Numbered from the stretch's first letter, positions 18,523 to 28,489 are shown. The stretch: DNA of 64,000 bases from Sphingosinicella sp. (GCF_013911755.1 NZ_JACESP010000007.1:1-64000); one strand, 5' to 3'. A program made the numbers and translations. The notes: generated by a model from the sequence alone, not told the origin.

Positions 18523-18803
18523 TCCGCTGCTCCTTCCTTTGCTTCGCCCACCCCGAGCCGCCCCATGAAGGCCATCACGACCTCCTCCACCGCCGACAGG
18601 TTGAGCGTGTAAATGATACCGCCGCCGCGGCTTTCGCCCTGAATGAGCCCCGCCGATTTCAGCTTCGCGAAGTGCGCCGACATCGTGGGCTTCGAAACCG
18701 GAAACGCATCGGCAAGCTCTCCGGCGGACTTGCCGCCTTCCTTCAGCATCTCCAGCACCTGCCGGCGAATTGGATGCGCCAATGCGTCGAAAACTGCGTT
18801 CAC
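18504..18803 (-). CDS. ArsR-family autorepressor, SdpR-like
   Basis: A 99-residue winged-helix regulator. The helix-turn-helix is SAGELADAFPVSKPTMSAHFAKLKSAGLI, preceded by FDALAHPIRRQVLEML, the usual ArsR opening. There are no metal-binding cysteines in the usual alpha-3 or alpha-5 positions, and the partner is an SdpI-type membrane protein, so this is the SdpR branch rather than a metal sensor. A GTG at 18803 is the start. By analogy it represses its own operon until captured by the membrane protein. Confidence 0.87.
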   Translation of the reverse strand: MNAVFDALAHPIRRQVLEMLKEGGKSAGELADAFPVSKPTMSAHFAKLKSAGLIQGESRGGGIIYTLNLSAVEEVVMAFMGRLGVGEAKEGAAECASTQ

Positions 18804-18939
18804 AACACCTCTTTTGCCTGTTAGCGAAATGACTAAATCATAGACGGATGCCGCGCGTCAAGCCGATACGCTCCGTCTGGCCGCGAATGATTGGCGATAG
18901 CGTATCGACGAAGCCCACATGCCCGGCCATAAACGGGGC

Positions 18940-19329
18940 ATGACTCGCCACCTTTACCTTGCGCTCGGCTTCGCTTCGCTGGCGCTCGGCATCGTCGGGG
19001 CGTTTCTGCCGCTGCTTCCCACGACGATCTTCATCATCATCGCGGCCTATTTCTTCGGGCGGTCCTCGGAGCAGCTGGAGGCGAAGATCCTGACGCATCC
19101 AAAACTGGGTCCGCCAGTGGTCGCATGGCGGCGCGAGGGTGCGATCGGCACGCGCGCCAAGATCGCGGCGTGCACGGGCATGGCCTTCGGCTATGCGGTT
19201 TTCCACCTGACCGGGAACCCATCGCCGGTGTGGCGCGGGCTTGCAGCGGCGGGGCTGGTCGCCTCGGCGATCTTCGTAGTTACGCGGCCAAGGCCGACGG
19301 CGGAGCGCGAAGCGGAACAGGCGCGTTAG
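18940..19329 (+). CDS. DUF454 (YbaN-like) inner-membrane protein
   Basis: A 129-residue membrane protein of the YbaN family. The N-terminal helix LALGFASLALGIVGAFLPLLPTTIF is diagnostic, followed by AAYFFGRSS and a second pair of helices near residues 75-110. The ATG at 18940 is preferred over one seven codons upstream because the family starts close to it. Molecular function is unknown. Its 3' end overlaps the convergent opgH gene by 50 bases. Confidence 0.85.
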   Translation: MTRHLYLALGFASLALGIVGAFLPLLPTTIFIIIAAYFFGRSSEQLEAKILTHPKLGPPVVAWRREGAIGTRAKIAACTGMAFGYAVFHLTGNPSPVWRGLAAAGLVASAIFVVTRPRPTAEREAEQAR

Positions 19330-21124
19330 CCGACGCGGCGAGCACGGGCCTGTCGGCAACGCGGAACAGCGCGGTAAACGCCGACTGGCGGGCGGTCAGC
19401 ATCTCGATCCACGGACTGAGCACGAGGCCGACGGCGACGGGCAGCACCCACAGCGACGATCCGATACCGGCTGCCGCGACCGCCAGCATAGCGGTGCCGA
19501 TCACAACGTGCGGGCGATACTGGCGTAGCGCGTCGGCAAGGGCAATGCCGTCCGTCTCGCGCCGCTGGGGCGACCAGCCGCTGCTGCGGCCCATCAGGAT
19601 ATCGGCAAGGTTCAGCGTCTGCGTGAGCATCATAAGCGGGGCGACGAGCGCCGAGAGCGGTACGTCCACCACAACGCTCGCCGCGATCCGCCGCACGCCG
19701 CCAAGCGCGGTGCGGCGGCGCCGATCGATCAGCGTCCAGACGAGGCCGAGCAGCTTGGGGCCGAACAGCAGCGCGAGCGTGACGCCGAGCAGCCAGGGCG
19801 CGGGCGCGGCAGCGGCACCCTGCGTGACATGGTGAACGACGCCCGCAACGATCAGCAACAGCCACAGCGGCGAGGTGAAATAGGCGGAGCCGCCCATCAG
19901 GAGCTGCAGGCGGTTCACCCAGTGAAAGCCCGCGCTGCGCAGAATGCGGAGGTGCTGGAGATTGCCCTGGCACCAGCGCCGATCGCGCTTCGCGAAATCG
20001 ACGATGCTCGGCGGAAACTCCTCGGTGCTGCCGGGCGCGGCGACCATGTGCACCGCCCAGCCGCGGCGGCGGAGCAGCGCCGCTTCGACCATGTCGTGGC
20101 TCATGATCGCGCCGCCGAACGGCGCGCGACCGGGAAGCGCGGCGAGCCCGCAGCTTTCGGCAAAGGCGCGCGTGCGGATAATGGCATTGTGACCCCAGAA
20201 GGTCGCCTCGCTGCCCGACCACCAGATCATGCCCGCCGTCGCCACCGGGCCGTAGAGGCGCCCCGAGAACTGCTGCCAGCGCGCGAAAAGCGTGCGTGCG
20301 TTGATGACATCCGGAACGGTCTGGATGAGGCCGACGCCGGGGTTCGCGTCCAGCGTCGCGGCCATGCGCGCCATCGTGCAGCCGTCCATCAGACTGTCGG
20401 CATCGAGCACGAGCATGTAATCGTACGCGCCGCCGAACCGGTGGACCCAGTCGGCAATGTTGCCGGGCTTGCGCTCGATGTTCGCTTCGCGGCGGCGATA
20501 GTAGAGGCGCGGGGCGAGCGTCGGTCGCAGCGACAGGAAGGCCGCGTATTCTGCGCAGCCGTTCGCGACGCTGGAGTCGCTGAGCACGAAGATATCGAAA
20601 TCGCGCGCGCGGCCTTCGCGGGCGAGCGACAGCGCCATCGTCCGGATGCGGGCGAACACGGCGGACACGTCTTCGTTGTAGACGGGAACGAGGATAGCGG
20701 TGCGGCCTACGGGCACGGTATCCGCCACGAGAGCGAAATCCCGCGCGCCGGCAAGAAGGCGAACGAAGCCCGCAAGCGCAGTGAGGAAACCGAAGCCGAT
20801 CCACGCGAAGAGCGGCACGAACAGCGCGACAAGCAGCAGCTCGTCCAGCGCGAAGCCGCCCGGCGCGGCGGCGCGCAGCATCTCGAATCCACCCGTGAGC
20901 GCGATGAGCAGCGCTCCCGCAATCAGCAGGAAACGGCGCAGCGCGATGCCCTGCGGCGCGGTTTCCGAACGCAGCGGCGTAGCCGCGCACGCGTTCCAAT
21001 CCTGAAGCGGCATCGCAAGCGGCGCTTCGGGCGGAAGCCCTTCGGCGCGCCGCTGCAGAGTATTGAAGGAGACCGCGTCGTAGCCACCGGATACGCCCTC
21101 AGCCAGCAGGACTTCATGTCGCAT
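19280..21124 (-). CDS. opgH: Glucans biosynthesis glucosyltransferase OpgH (MdoH)
   Basis: Inner-membrane GT2 glucosyltransferase that makes the beta-1,2 backbone of osmoregulated periplasmic glucans from UDP-glucose. Of its 614 residues, two N-terminal transmembrane helices lie at about 70-130, then the catalytic domain has VPVYNED, DADSLMDG (the DxD motif) and RDRRWCQGNLQHLRIL (the Q/RxxRW motif), followed by several C-terminal transmembrane helices. The start at 21124 (MRHEVLLAEG) is chosen over an upstream one because the intervening residues look random and overlap opgG. It follows opgG by 83 bases, as an opgGH operon. Shorter than the E. coli protein (about 850 residues). Confidence 0.9.
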   Translation of the reverse strand: MRHEVLLAEGVSGGYDAVSFNTLQRRAEGLPPEAPLAMPLQDWNACAATPLRSETAPQGIALRRFLLIAGALLIALTGGFEMLRAAAPGGFALDELLLVALFVPLFAWIGFGFLTALAGFVRLLAGARDFALVADTVPVGRTAILVPVYNEDVSAVFARIRTMALSLAREGRARDFDIFVLSDSSVANGCAEYAAFLSLRPTLAPRLYYRRREANIERKPGNIADWVHRFGGAYDYMLVLDADSLMDGCTMARMAATLDANPGVGLIQTVPDVINARTLFARWQQFSGRLYGPVATAGMIWWSGSEATFWGHNAIIRTRAFAESCGLAALPGRAPFGGAIMSHDMVEAALLRRRGWAVHMVAAPGSTEEFPPSIVDFAKRDRRWCQGNLQHLRILRSAGFHWVNRLQLLMGGSAYFTSPLWLLLIVAGVVHHVTQGAAAAPAPWLLGVTLALLFGPKLLGLVWTLIDRRRRTALGGVRRIAASVVVDVPLSALVAPLMMLTQTLNLADILMGRSSGWSPQRRETDGIALADALRQYRPHVVIGTAMLAVAAAGIGSSLWVLPVAVGLVLSPWIEMLTARQSAFTALFRVADRPVLAASANAPVPLRAPPSALAA

Positions 21125-21207
21125 ATTCAGTACCGACCTTGGTTTCGTTCCCCGGCTCACCGTCTTCACGCGGCATGGCCGACCCGTCCGTAAAATGCGC
21201 GCGGAGA

Positions 21208-22764
21208 TCACCCGTTCCCGATCGCAGGTATTTGATACAGCCACGTTTCGGTGAGTTGTGCACTGCAGCAGACGAGCCCCCCGCGCAGGTCCGTTGCGGC
21301 GCCGTTTCGAGGCGCGACGTCGATCATCAGCCGCCAGCGATTCGGTCGTCCGGTAACCGGATAGGCCGACTGCATGAGGATTTCGCCGTTCGTGTCGACT
21401 TGGGCCGTCACCTCTTCACGGGCGCGGCCTTTCAGGCCTTCGCCTTCGAAATCGACGACGAGCTTGAGGACGTCCTCCTGTGCCGGATGGCCCGGCCTGC
21501 CGCCAAGACCACGATACGTGCCGATGACACGCGCCAGCGGCGAGGCATCGGGCTCGCCGCCGAGCCAGCGGAGGCGATACGCGAGATCGTAGCGCATTCC
21601 CGCGCGCGCCGGGACCTTCGGCTGCCAGAAGGCGGCGATGTTGTCGTCCGTTTCGCCGCGCGTGGGAATCTCGACGAGATCGACCGTGCCTTCGCCCCAG
21701 TCGCCGATCGGCTCGGCCCATAGCGACGGGCGCTTGTGATAGAAGACGCCGTCGTCCTCGTAATTGTCGTAATTCCGATCGCGCTGCATTAGGCCGAAGC
21801 CCCGCGGATTCTTGTCGAGGAAGGCGTTGAGCGCAGTGCGCGGCGGATTGACGAGCGGGCGCCAGAGCCGCTCGCCCGCGCCGTTTGCAATGAGCAGCCC
21901 GTCGGAATCATGGATTTCCGGCCGCCAGTCGCGGCGCGGGCCGGGCTCGGTCTCGCCGTACCAATACATGCTTGTCATCGGCGCGAAGCCAAGGCGTTCA
22001 ACGTCGGCGCGCAAGCGGATGGACAGCGTCACCTCCTGCACGATCTCGTTTTCGATCACGCGGTTCACGAAACGGTAGGCGCCCGCGACGCGCGGACCGT
22101 CGAGGAGGGCATAGACGGTGAAGGCGTCGTCGCTCGGTTCCAGCCAGAAGGCGCGGAACACGGGGAATTCCTCGGGTGTCGAAAGCCCGGTGTCGACGGC
22201 AAGGCCGCGCGCGGAAAGACCGTATTGGTGAAGCGGTCCGGCCGTGCGGAAATAGGAGGCACCCTGGAACGCCAGCCAGTCTCCGACATCGCCGGGGTTC
22301 ATGACGCGGAAGCCCGCGAAACCGCCGTTTTTCGCTGTGAGCGCGCGGGCCGGGCTGTCCGCAGGCATGTCGTAGAGATCGGGCGAATAGGACAGCGGCC
22401 GGGCACGTCCGCGGTCGACGACATGGATCGCAATCGGCTCGCGGGCATATTTCCCGAGCGGGAACAGGCGCACCGACTGGCCCGGCCGATGCGGCCAGAG
22501 CGCGGCGGAATCGCGGTAGCGGATGGCGTTCAGCGCGTCGTAGTCGACGGCGGCGGCGGCCTCGACGCGACCAAGCGGTACGAACGGCCGCTCCGACAGC
22601 GCCATCGCCTGCTGCTTCAGCGCATCCCACGAAAAGGCTTCGGCCCGGCCGAGACGCGGCGCGGCGAGCGCCGGGAGCGCGGGCAGGAGGCCGAGCGCGG
22701 CGAGGCCGGCGAGCGCATCCCGGCGCGACCAGCGGGCGCGATCGTTGTTCATCCGTGTTTTCAT
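21208..22764 (-). CDS. opgG: Periplasmic glucan biosynthesis protein OpgG/OpgD
   Basis: A 518-residue periplasmic protein needed for osmoregulated glucan synthesis. The N-terminus carries a twin-arginine signal (RWSRRDALAGLAALGLLPAL), as in OpgD, so it is exported folded. Family segments include AIRYRDSAALWP, VMNPGDVGDWLAFQGASYFR, the FRAFWLEP stretch, MYWYGE and RDRNYDNYEDDGVFYHKRPSLW. The ATG at 22764 is used; 22752 is also possible. Longer readings upstream overlap the phytase gene. Together with opgH downstream it forms the glucan operon. Confidence 0.92.
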   Translation of the reverse strand: MKTRMNNDRARWSRRDALAGLAALGLLPALPALAAPRLGRAEAFSWDALKQQAMALSERPFVPLGRVEAAAAVDYDALNAIRYRDSAALWPHRPGQSVRLFPLGKYAREPIAIHVVDRGRARPLSYSPDLYDMPADSPARALTAKNGGFAGFRVMNPGDVGDWLAFQGASYFRTAGPLHQYGLSARGLAVDTGLSTPEEFPVFRAFWLEPSDDAFTVYALLDGPRVAGAYRFVNRVIENEIVQEVTLSIRLRADVERLGFAPMTSMYWYGETEPGPRRDWRPEIHDSDGLLIANGAGERLWRPLVNPPRTALNAFLDKNPRGFGLMQRDRNYDNYEDDGVFYHKRPSLWAEPIGDWGEGTVDLVEIPTRGETDDNIAAFWQPKVPARAGMRYDLAYRLRWLGGEPDASPLARVIGTYRGLGGRPGHPAQEDVLKLVVDFEGEGLKGRAREEVTAQVDTNGEILMQSAYPVTGRPNRWRLMIDVAPRNGAATDLRGGLVCCSAQLTETWLYQIPAIGNG

Positions 22765-22849
22765 TGCGTTGCCGCGAACGCCCCGCAAGCGAAATGGATG
22801 CAAGGGCCGGCGCGACAGGAGCGCGCAGCCCTGCGGCGAACGGTTGCTT

Positions 22850-23899
22850 TCAGGGTAGCGACAGCGCGCGGCGCACCGCGCGCCAGTCGACGATCTTGAA
22901 GTTCTGCTGCTCTCCGCCGTCGTCCGTGTCGTGCATCGCGATCGCGCCTTCGGGGAAGGGGCCGATGGGGCCGCTCCATGCGTCGAGGCCGTCCGTGCCC
23001 GTGACGTTGTCGATCGTGCCGCCTTCGACGGCAAAGCGGCCCTTGTAAGTGTAGCTGTCGCCTTCGATCTGCCAGACGGGATAGGTGGCGTCGCCCTGGC
23101 TGGAGGCGATCAGATATTTCGCGCCGCGATCCCGGAGGATCGACATGCCTTCGACATCGGCGGTGAGGCGTTCGCCATCCACGGCGGCGACCCTGATGCC
23201 CTGTGCGGGCGCGCCGGGTGTAAGGTCGAAGCGCCAGATCGCGACGTCTTCCTCGCCGAGATAAAGCCGGCCGGCCTCGTCATCGACGACGCAGCCTTCG
23301 GGCTGGCTGCCGACCTTGAAGCTGTAGGCGAGCGTCGCCGTTTCGAGCGCCGCGCCGTTCGCGAGGCGCAGCGCGCGAACCTCGCCGGCCTTGTTGTTCG
23401 GGATCAGGTAGAAATCGCCCCCGAGCTTGCCCATGCAATAGCCGTAGGGCTCGCCCATGCCGAGCGGCAGCACGCCGTAGCGGCGCGTTTCGAGCGTGTC
23501 GGGATCGAAGAGATAGGCGATGACCGTGAAGGTCTTCCGTTCGGTCGCGGTGACGAGGACGTATTCCTTGCCGTTCACGGTGAAGCCGGGGCGCAGATCG
23601 ACATTGTTGAGGGGGCCATCGGGGAGGAACTGGCGGACCTTGCCGTCCATGTCGTGCACATAAAGCCCGTCGGTCTTGTCCGTGCCGAACAGCACGGCGC
23701 GCGAGGGATCGCGCGGATCGGCCCAGAGCGCGGGATCATCGGCATCGACGGCGGCGTCGGTGGTGACGACGGTTTCAACCGCCGCCGCAACGGGCTTCGC
23801 GGGATCGCCGCGCGCGGCGGTGCCCTGCGGCAGTTCGATCTCCGGCGCGGAGCAAGCAGCGAGCAGGACAAGGGGGAGGGCGGGGAGTATCTTCATCAT
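22850..23899 (-). CDS. Beta-propeller phytase, predicted lipoprotein
   Basis: A 349-residue calcium-dependent phytase, releasing phosphate from inositol hexakisphosphate in the periplasm or at the outer membrane. Residues 1-17 form a lipoprotein signal with lipobox LAAC. The mature protein has the family hallmark DADDPALWADPRDPSRAVLFGTDK, then EPYGYCMGK, YLGEEDVAIWRF and GDATYPVW, spread over the six-bladed propeller. The ATG at 23899 overlaps the upstream phosphatase stop by one base (TGATG), so the genes are translationally coupled. A TonB receptor precedes both, making a phytate uptake and hydrolysis operon likely. Confidence 0.92.
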   Translation of the reverse strand: MMKILPALPLVLLAACSAPEIELPQGTAARGDPAKPVAAAVETVVTTDAAVDADDPALWADPRDPSRAVLFGTDKTDGLYVHDMDGKVRQFLPDGPLNNVDLRPGFTVNGKEYVLVTATERKTFTVIAYLFDPDTLETRRYGVLPLGMGEPYGYCMGKLGGDFYLIPNNKAGEVRALRLANGAALETATLAYSFKVGSQPEGCVVDDEAGRLYLGEEDVAIWRFDLTPGAPAQGIRVAAVDGERLTADVEGMSILRDRGAKYLIASSQGDATYPVWQIEGDSYTYKGRFAVEGGTIDNVTGTDGLDAWSGPIGPFPEGAIAMHDTDDGGEQQNFKIVDWRAVRRALSLP

Positions 23900-25305
23900 C
23901 AATCCTTGGGGTCTGCCGTGCAGGGTACGCCGTCCGGCCCCGCCTGTCCCGCGCAGCGGCGCACGGGGCCTGCAGCCTCTGCGATTTCGACGAGGCGATT
24001 GCCGTCCGCGTGGCGGATGAGATCGAAGCCGTCGTAGAGGCGGCCCGAAGCGGTGAAGGTGCGGAACTGGAGCCTGTCCGCCGTAACGTCGATGACCTGA
24101 AAGAGTTCGGTATCCTCGGCGACGCGATCGGGCTGCGTGCCCGCGCGATCGTTAAGGCCGTACATCTTGGAGCCGGTGACGGAGACGAGATAGACCGGGC
24201 CCTGCACCTTGCCGTCCGCGCGCGCCTTTGCCGACGCGGTCTTGCCGGCTTCGGCGGTGAGACGGCTGTAGCAATGATCGTGGCCCTGCAGGACCAGATC
24301 GACCTTCCGCGCCTCGAACACCGGTTTCCACGCCGCCTTCAATTTCGCAGTGTCGTTCGGCCGCGCACAGGTGAAGATCGGCTGGTGGAACAGCACGACG
24401 TTCCAGCGCGCGGGGCTTTGCGCCAGCGTGCTGTCGAGCCAGCGTGTCTGGTTTTCGAGCGCGCCGAGATTGAGCGCGGCGGTGCCATCGAGGATGATGA
24501 AGCGCACGCCCTGATAATCGACAAAGTACGTCGTCGCCTTCGCGGTATCGGCGCCGTTCGCGGGCAGCGCGAACTGGCGCGACCAGTGGGGGCCGAGCAC
24601 GTATTGTTCGGTGCCGTCGGGCAGTTCGTTGTCGACATATTCGTGATTGCCGGTCGCGGGGAGCTGCGGGACGATGCTGTAATTGTAGCCGCCCGCCTGC
24701 GTCCACTCGCCCCACTCGTCATCGTGCGCGAGATTGTCGCGCTGCGCCACGAGGTCGCCTGCGTGAACGACGAGCGCCGGGCTGGCGGTCGCATAAAACG
24801 CCTCGCGGATGACGCGTGAGGCGATGCTGAGGATATTGTTCTGCGTGTCGCCGAAATAGAGGAAGCGGAACGGCCGCGCCTCCGCGCTCGCGGTACGGAA
24901 TTGCAGCCACTCGCTCCAGCCGGCGCTGCCCTTCACGCGGTAGACGTAGGCGCGGCCCGGTTCGAGCCCGGCGAAGCGGACCTGATGGTAAAGCGCCTTG
25001 CCGTTTTCGTTCTCGATGGCTGAACTCGTGCCGACGACACGGACCGCGCGTGCGCCGAGCGAAGGGCCGTCGATCGCGGGGGCGATCTCCGCTTCCGCCG
25101 TCTGCTGCGCCGCATCGGTGCGGAACGCGACCGCCATCTCGCGCGACGGGTCCGCGCCGGCGGTAAGCACAATGCGATCAGGCAGCGACTTCGCCGCGTA
25201 GGGCAGGCCCGGCGAGCGCGGGACCGCGACCTGCGTTTCGGCAAGGGCGGGCGGGGCCGCCAAAGCGGCCAAGAGCGCCAGAGAAAGGGTGAATGTTCGC
25301 AGCAT
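23899..25305 (-). CDS. Purple acid phosphatase-like metallophosphoesterase
   Basis: A 468-residue exported phosphatase. Residues 1-23 form a signal peptide (LALLAALAAPPALA). The N-terminal fibronectin-like domain of purple acid phosphatases spans about 30-150, followed by a metallophosphoesterase domain with GDTQNN, HAGDLVAQ, ATGNHEY, FHQPIF and LQGHDHCYSR, which supply the dinuclear metal ligands. The start at 25305 gives a clean signal peptide; a longer frame upstream does not. It sits between a TonB receptor and a phytase and probably completes dephosphorylation of inositol phosphates or other organic phosphates. Confidence 0.9.
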   Translation of the reverse strand: MLRTFTLSLALLAALAAPPALAETQVAVPRSPGLPYAAKSLPDRIVLTAGADPSREMAVAFRTDAAQQTAEAEIAPAIDGPSLGARAVRVVGTSSAIENENGKALYHQVRFAGLEPGRAYVYRVKGSAGWSEWLQFRTASAEARPFRFLYFGDTQNNILSIASRVIREAFYATASPALVVHAGDLVAQRDNLAHDDEWGEWTQAGGYNYSIVPQLPATGNHEYVDNELPDGTEQYVLGPHWSRQFALPANGADTAKATTYFVDYQGVRFIILDGTAALNLGALENQTRWLDSTLAQSPARWNVVLFHQPIFTCARPNDTAKLKAAWKPVFEARKVDLVLQGHDHCYSRLTAEAGKTASAKARADGKVQGPVYLVSVTGSKMYGLNDRAGTQPDRVAEDTELFQVIDVTADRLQFRTFTASGRLYDGFDLIRHADGNRLVEIAEAAGPVRRCAGQAGPDGVPCTADPKD

Positions 25306-25430
25306 CGCGCTTCCCTTACTGAGGCCGAACTGACGGATCGCTGACGACATTCGCGGCACAATCCGGTCGACAACGCACACCGCTGCCGGTGCCACCGCAG
25401 GACGCGGCAGCACCGGCAGCGTACATGTCA

Positions 25431-28259
25431 TCAGAAGGTGGCCTTCACGCCGAACTTCGCCGTCCAGCTATACTCCTCGTACTGCAGCAGACGCCGCGAG
25501 CCGCCGAAGTTCTGGTAGGCGAAATAGGGCTCGTCGGTGATGTTCACCCATTCGCCGAACAGCTGGATGTTTTCGGTGACCTTGTACTTCGCGCTGAGAT
25601 CGAGCTGGAAGTGGCTGGCGACGTAGCGGTCTTCCTCGGGCGCGTCGCCCAGCTCGTCCAGATACTTGTCGCGGTAGGTGCCCGCCACGCGCAGGCTGAG
25701 CGGACCCTTCTCGTAACCGAGCACGGCGTTGAACGTGTGCTTTGCCGATGCGGGCAGACCCACCTTGCGCAGATCGCCGAGATCGCCGTCGTTCGGCACC
25801 TCGCCTTCGGCATCGGTGTACGTATAGTTGAACTGCGCGAGCAGCCCGTCGAACGGTGCGGGCAGGAAATCGAACGCCTGATTGTAGCTGAATTCGAAAC
25901 CCCGGATCTTCGCCGTCTTGCCGTTGATCGAGGTCGTCGCGGAATCGAGCAGCACATCGTTATAGAGGACATCGTCTTCGGTATAATCGACGATGTAATC
26001 CTTGATGTCCTTGTAGAAGACGCCAGCCGACATGGCAGCGTTGCGGCCGAAATAATATTCGACCGAGAGATCGGCGTTCCATGCGCGGTAGGGCTTGAGG
26101 TCGGGATTGCCGAATTCGCCTTCATCGTCCTCGATGACCGCGCGCGGCGCGAGCTTCGAGAGCTTCGGACGCACCAGGTTCTTGTAGCCCGCCGCGCGCA
26201 GCACGAGGTTGCGCACCGGTTCGTAGCGGATCGTGATGCTGGGCAGCCAATCGGTGTAGCTGCGATCGAACGTCTGCGGGGTGACGAAGGCCGTATCTTC
26301 CTCAACCGGTTCGCCGCCGAACTCGCCGCCTTCCTCGACCAGCGTCACCACGTTGCCGGTGATACGGTTCTTCGTGCGCTCCATGCGGACGCCGCCGATG
26401 ATGCGGAGCGTGCTGCTGTCCCAGCGGCCGAGCAGATAGGCCGCGAGAACGTCTTCATCGACGCTGTAGTCGGATTCAGCCGAGGCTGCCGCGCTGTCGA
26501 ACGGATCGATCTCGAAGAGATTTTGATTGTCGTTCCAGAATTTCCGGAACGACGTCTTCCCCGGCACCGGGTCGATGACGGCGAGGCCATAGTCCTGCGC
26601 GCCGAGGAAATCGGAAAGCGTCAGGTCGCCATCACCGTCGAAGCCGTCGTAGATGTCGAACGTGCCGTTGTAGAACTTCTCACGCCAGCGTGACTTGGCG
26701 CCGCCCTGCACGGTGAATTCGCCGGTGCCGAGCGCGAACACGTGCGAGACGTCTGCCTTCAGGGCGTATTCCTCGTCCTGCGCGTCGCTGAGCGTGGTGA
26801 TCTCCACCTTGTCGAATTCATATTCGGACGGGTCGAGGAACAGGTCGTTGCCGGCGGTGATCGTGTGGCCGGTGAACATCGGCTTGCTGTAATCGAAGGT
26901 GACGCCGAATTCGCCCTCATCTTCGAACTTGCGCTCGAACACGACCGGGTCGATCGAGCCGTTCTCGCGCTCGCTCGATTTCGCCCAGCTCGCCGAATAT
27001 ACAAGCTTCCACGGTCCTGTCTCGGTCTCGCCGCCCAACGTCAGCGAACGAATCTTCTGCGATTCAAAGCGGTCCTTCAAATCGCGCTGTACGCTGATCT
27101 CGCCATCGTCGGAGAGGAAGGTCGCGGTGGTGTCCGTGCCCTCCGAGGGGGATTCGTCCATCTCGAAGGTCAGGCGGCGGCGATACTCGTGATCGTCGAA
27201 CTGGCTGTAGAGACCGCGCACATAAAGCGTGGTGCTTTCACCCGCCCTGAAATCGAACGAGAGCGACGCCGAAATGCGTTCGCGCTCCACATCATAATCG
27301 CGGTATTCGGCCGTGTCGGCGTAGACGATGCCGTCGTCTTCGTCCCAACCGTCCATCTCCATATTGTCGGTCGCGAACTTGCGCTTGTAGTAGGAGATGC
27401 CGCCGGCGACGCCGATGTTGTCGCTGAGCTTGGTCGAGAAATCGACCGCGCCCTTGGGCGAAAGATGATCGGTGAGATCGTTGTAGCTGCCTTCCGCGCT
27501 CAGCTTCAGCAGATCCTTCTTGCGCGCGAACGCGCTCGTCGTGTTGATCTCGATGGACGCGCCGATCGTGTCGGCATCCATGTCCGGCGTCAGCGATTTC
27601 TTCACCTCGATCGATTCGATGAGATCGCTGGAGATCACATCGAGCGCGACCGAGCGCACATCCGATTCCGGCGCGGGCAGACGGACTCCGTTCAGCGACG
27701 ACGCATTCAGTTCCGGATCGAGGCCGCGGATCGAAACGAAGCGCCCCTCGCCCTGATCGTTCAGGATGTTGACGCCAGGAAGGCGGCGCAGCGATTCCGC
27801 AACGTTCTGATCGGGGAACTGGCCGACCGCATCGCGCGTGAGCACGGAGGCGACGCCGTCCGCCGCGCGCTGGCGCGCGATCGCACTGCCGAGGTTCGCC
27901 TGCTGGCCGATGACGAGGATGAGGCTGTCGTCACCCGCACTGAGCGCGACATCGACGCGCGTGGTCCCGTCCTCGGTGACGCTCACCGAAGTGCTGCTTT
28001 CGTCAGCACCCGCATAAATGGCGCGCAGCGTGTAGCTGCCCGAGGGAACATCCGCGAACCGGAAGCTGCCATCCGGACCCGCCGATGTGCGGCGGCCAAG
28101 CTCGACAAGTTCCACCTCCGCGCCCTGCAGGCCGCGAACACCGCCGGCGTCGACGACACTGCCGACGAGCGTGCCGGCAAAGGCGGGAGTCGAGAGGGAG
28201 GTGACAGCGAAGAGTGCAGCCATGAGACGACTGCGGCGGACGCGGATCTGGTGCGACAT
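25431..28259 (-). CDS. TonB-dependent outer-membrane receptor
   Basis: A 942-residue outer-membrane receptor. A signal peptide (residues 1-28, STPAFA) is followed by a carboxypeptidase-regulatory-like domain (VGSVVDAGGVRGLQGAEVEL, about 30-105), a plug domain (DAVGQFPDQNVAESLRRLPGVN to about 230) and a large beta-barrel ending in SWTAKFGVKATF with the terminal Phe. The plug layout is that of the sphingomonad/Caulobacter receptors for complex organic substrates rather than siderophores. The phosphatase and phytase genes follow on the same strand, so phytate or another phosphorylated compound is the likely ligand. Probably transcribed from the 28260-28480 region. Confidence 0.9.
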   Translation of the reverse strand: MSHQIRVRRSRLMAALFAVTSLSTPAFAGTLVGSVVDAGGVRGLQGAEVELVELGRRTSAGPDGSFRFADVPSGSYTLRAIYAGADESSTSVSVTEDGTTRVDVALSAGDDSLILVIGQQANLGSAIARQRAADGVASVLTRDAVGQFPDQNVAESLRRLPGVNILNDQGEGRFVSIRGLDPELNASSLNGVRLPAPESDVRSVALDVISSDLIESIEVKKSLTPDMDADTIGASIEINTTSAFARKKDLLKLSAEGSYNDLTDHLSPKGAVDFSTKLSDNIGVAGGISYYKRKFATDNMEMDGWDEDDGIVYADTAEYRDYDVERERISASLSFDFRAGESTTLYVRGLYSQFDDHEYRRRLTFEMDESPSEGTDTTATFLSDDGEISVQRDLKDRFESQKIRSLTLGGETETGPWKLVYSASWAKSSERENGSIDPVVFERKFEDEGEFGVTFDYSKPMFTGHTITAGNDLFLDPSEYEFDKVEITTLSDAQDEEYALKADVSHVFALGTGEFTVQGGAKSRWREKFYNGTFDIYDGFDGDGDLTLSDFLGAQDYGLAVIDPVPGKTSFRKFWNDNQNLFEIDPFDSAAASAESDYSVDEDVLAAYLLGRWDSSTLRIIGGVRMERTKNRITGNVVTLVEEGGEFGGEPVEEDTAFVTPQTFDRSYTDWLPSITIRYEPVRNLVLRAAGYKNLVRPKLSKLAPRAVIEDDEGEFGNPDLKPYRAWNADLSVEYYFGRNAAMSAGVFYKDIKDYIVDYTEDDVLYNDVLLDSATTSINGKTAKIRGFEFSYNQAFDFLPAPFDGLLAQFNYTYTDAEGEVPNDGDLGDLRKVGLPASAKHTFNAVLGYEKGPLSLRVAGTYRDKYLDELGDAPEEDRYVASHFQLDLSAKYKVTENIQLFGEWVNITDEPYFAYQNFGGSRRLLQYEEYSWTAKFGVKATF

Positions 28260-28489
28260 GAATTACCCCCTAGTACACAGGGGCGCGGTCCGTGTGCCGC
28301 CCCCTCGCGGCGACCGCTTAGGGGTGCGTCGTTACGGGCAGGCGTCGTTTGCATGACGGAAACATGCATGAAAAATTGCAGAATGGAGACAGCGCGCGTG
28401 CGCTGCTTGGCGACGGTTTATAAGTCGTGCAAATCGGCTCCCCCGGAGGGTGGATCCGAAGTCGAAATTGCTTCTAAAGCATGGAAATC

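Noticed and set aside
18504-18803. Metal-sensing ArsR repressor
   Set aside because: It lacks metal-binding cysteines and is coupled to an SdpI-type membrane protein, which fits the SdpR branch better.
28330-28380. Pho box before the TonB receptor of the phytate operon
   Set aside because: CAT-containing heptamers are present but their spacing is 15 rather than 11 bases, and matches to CTGTCAT are poor.
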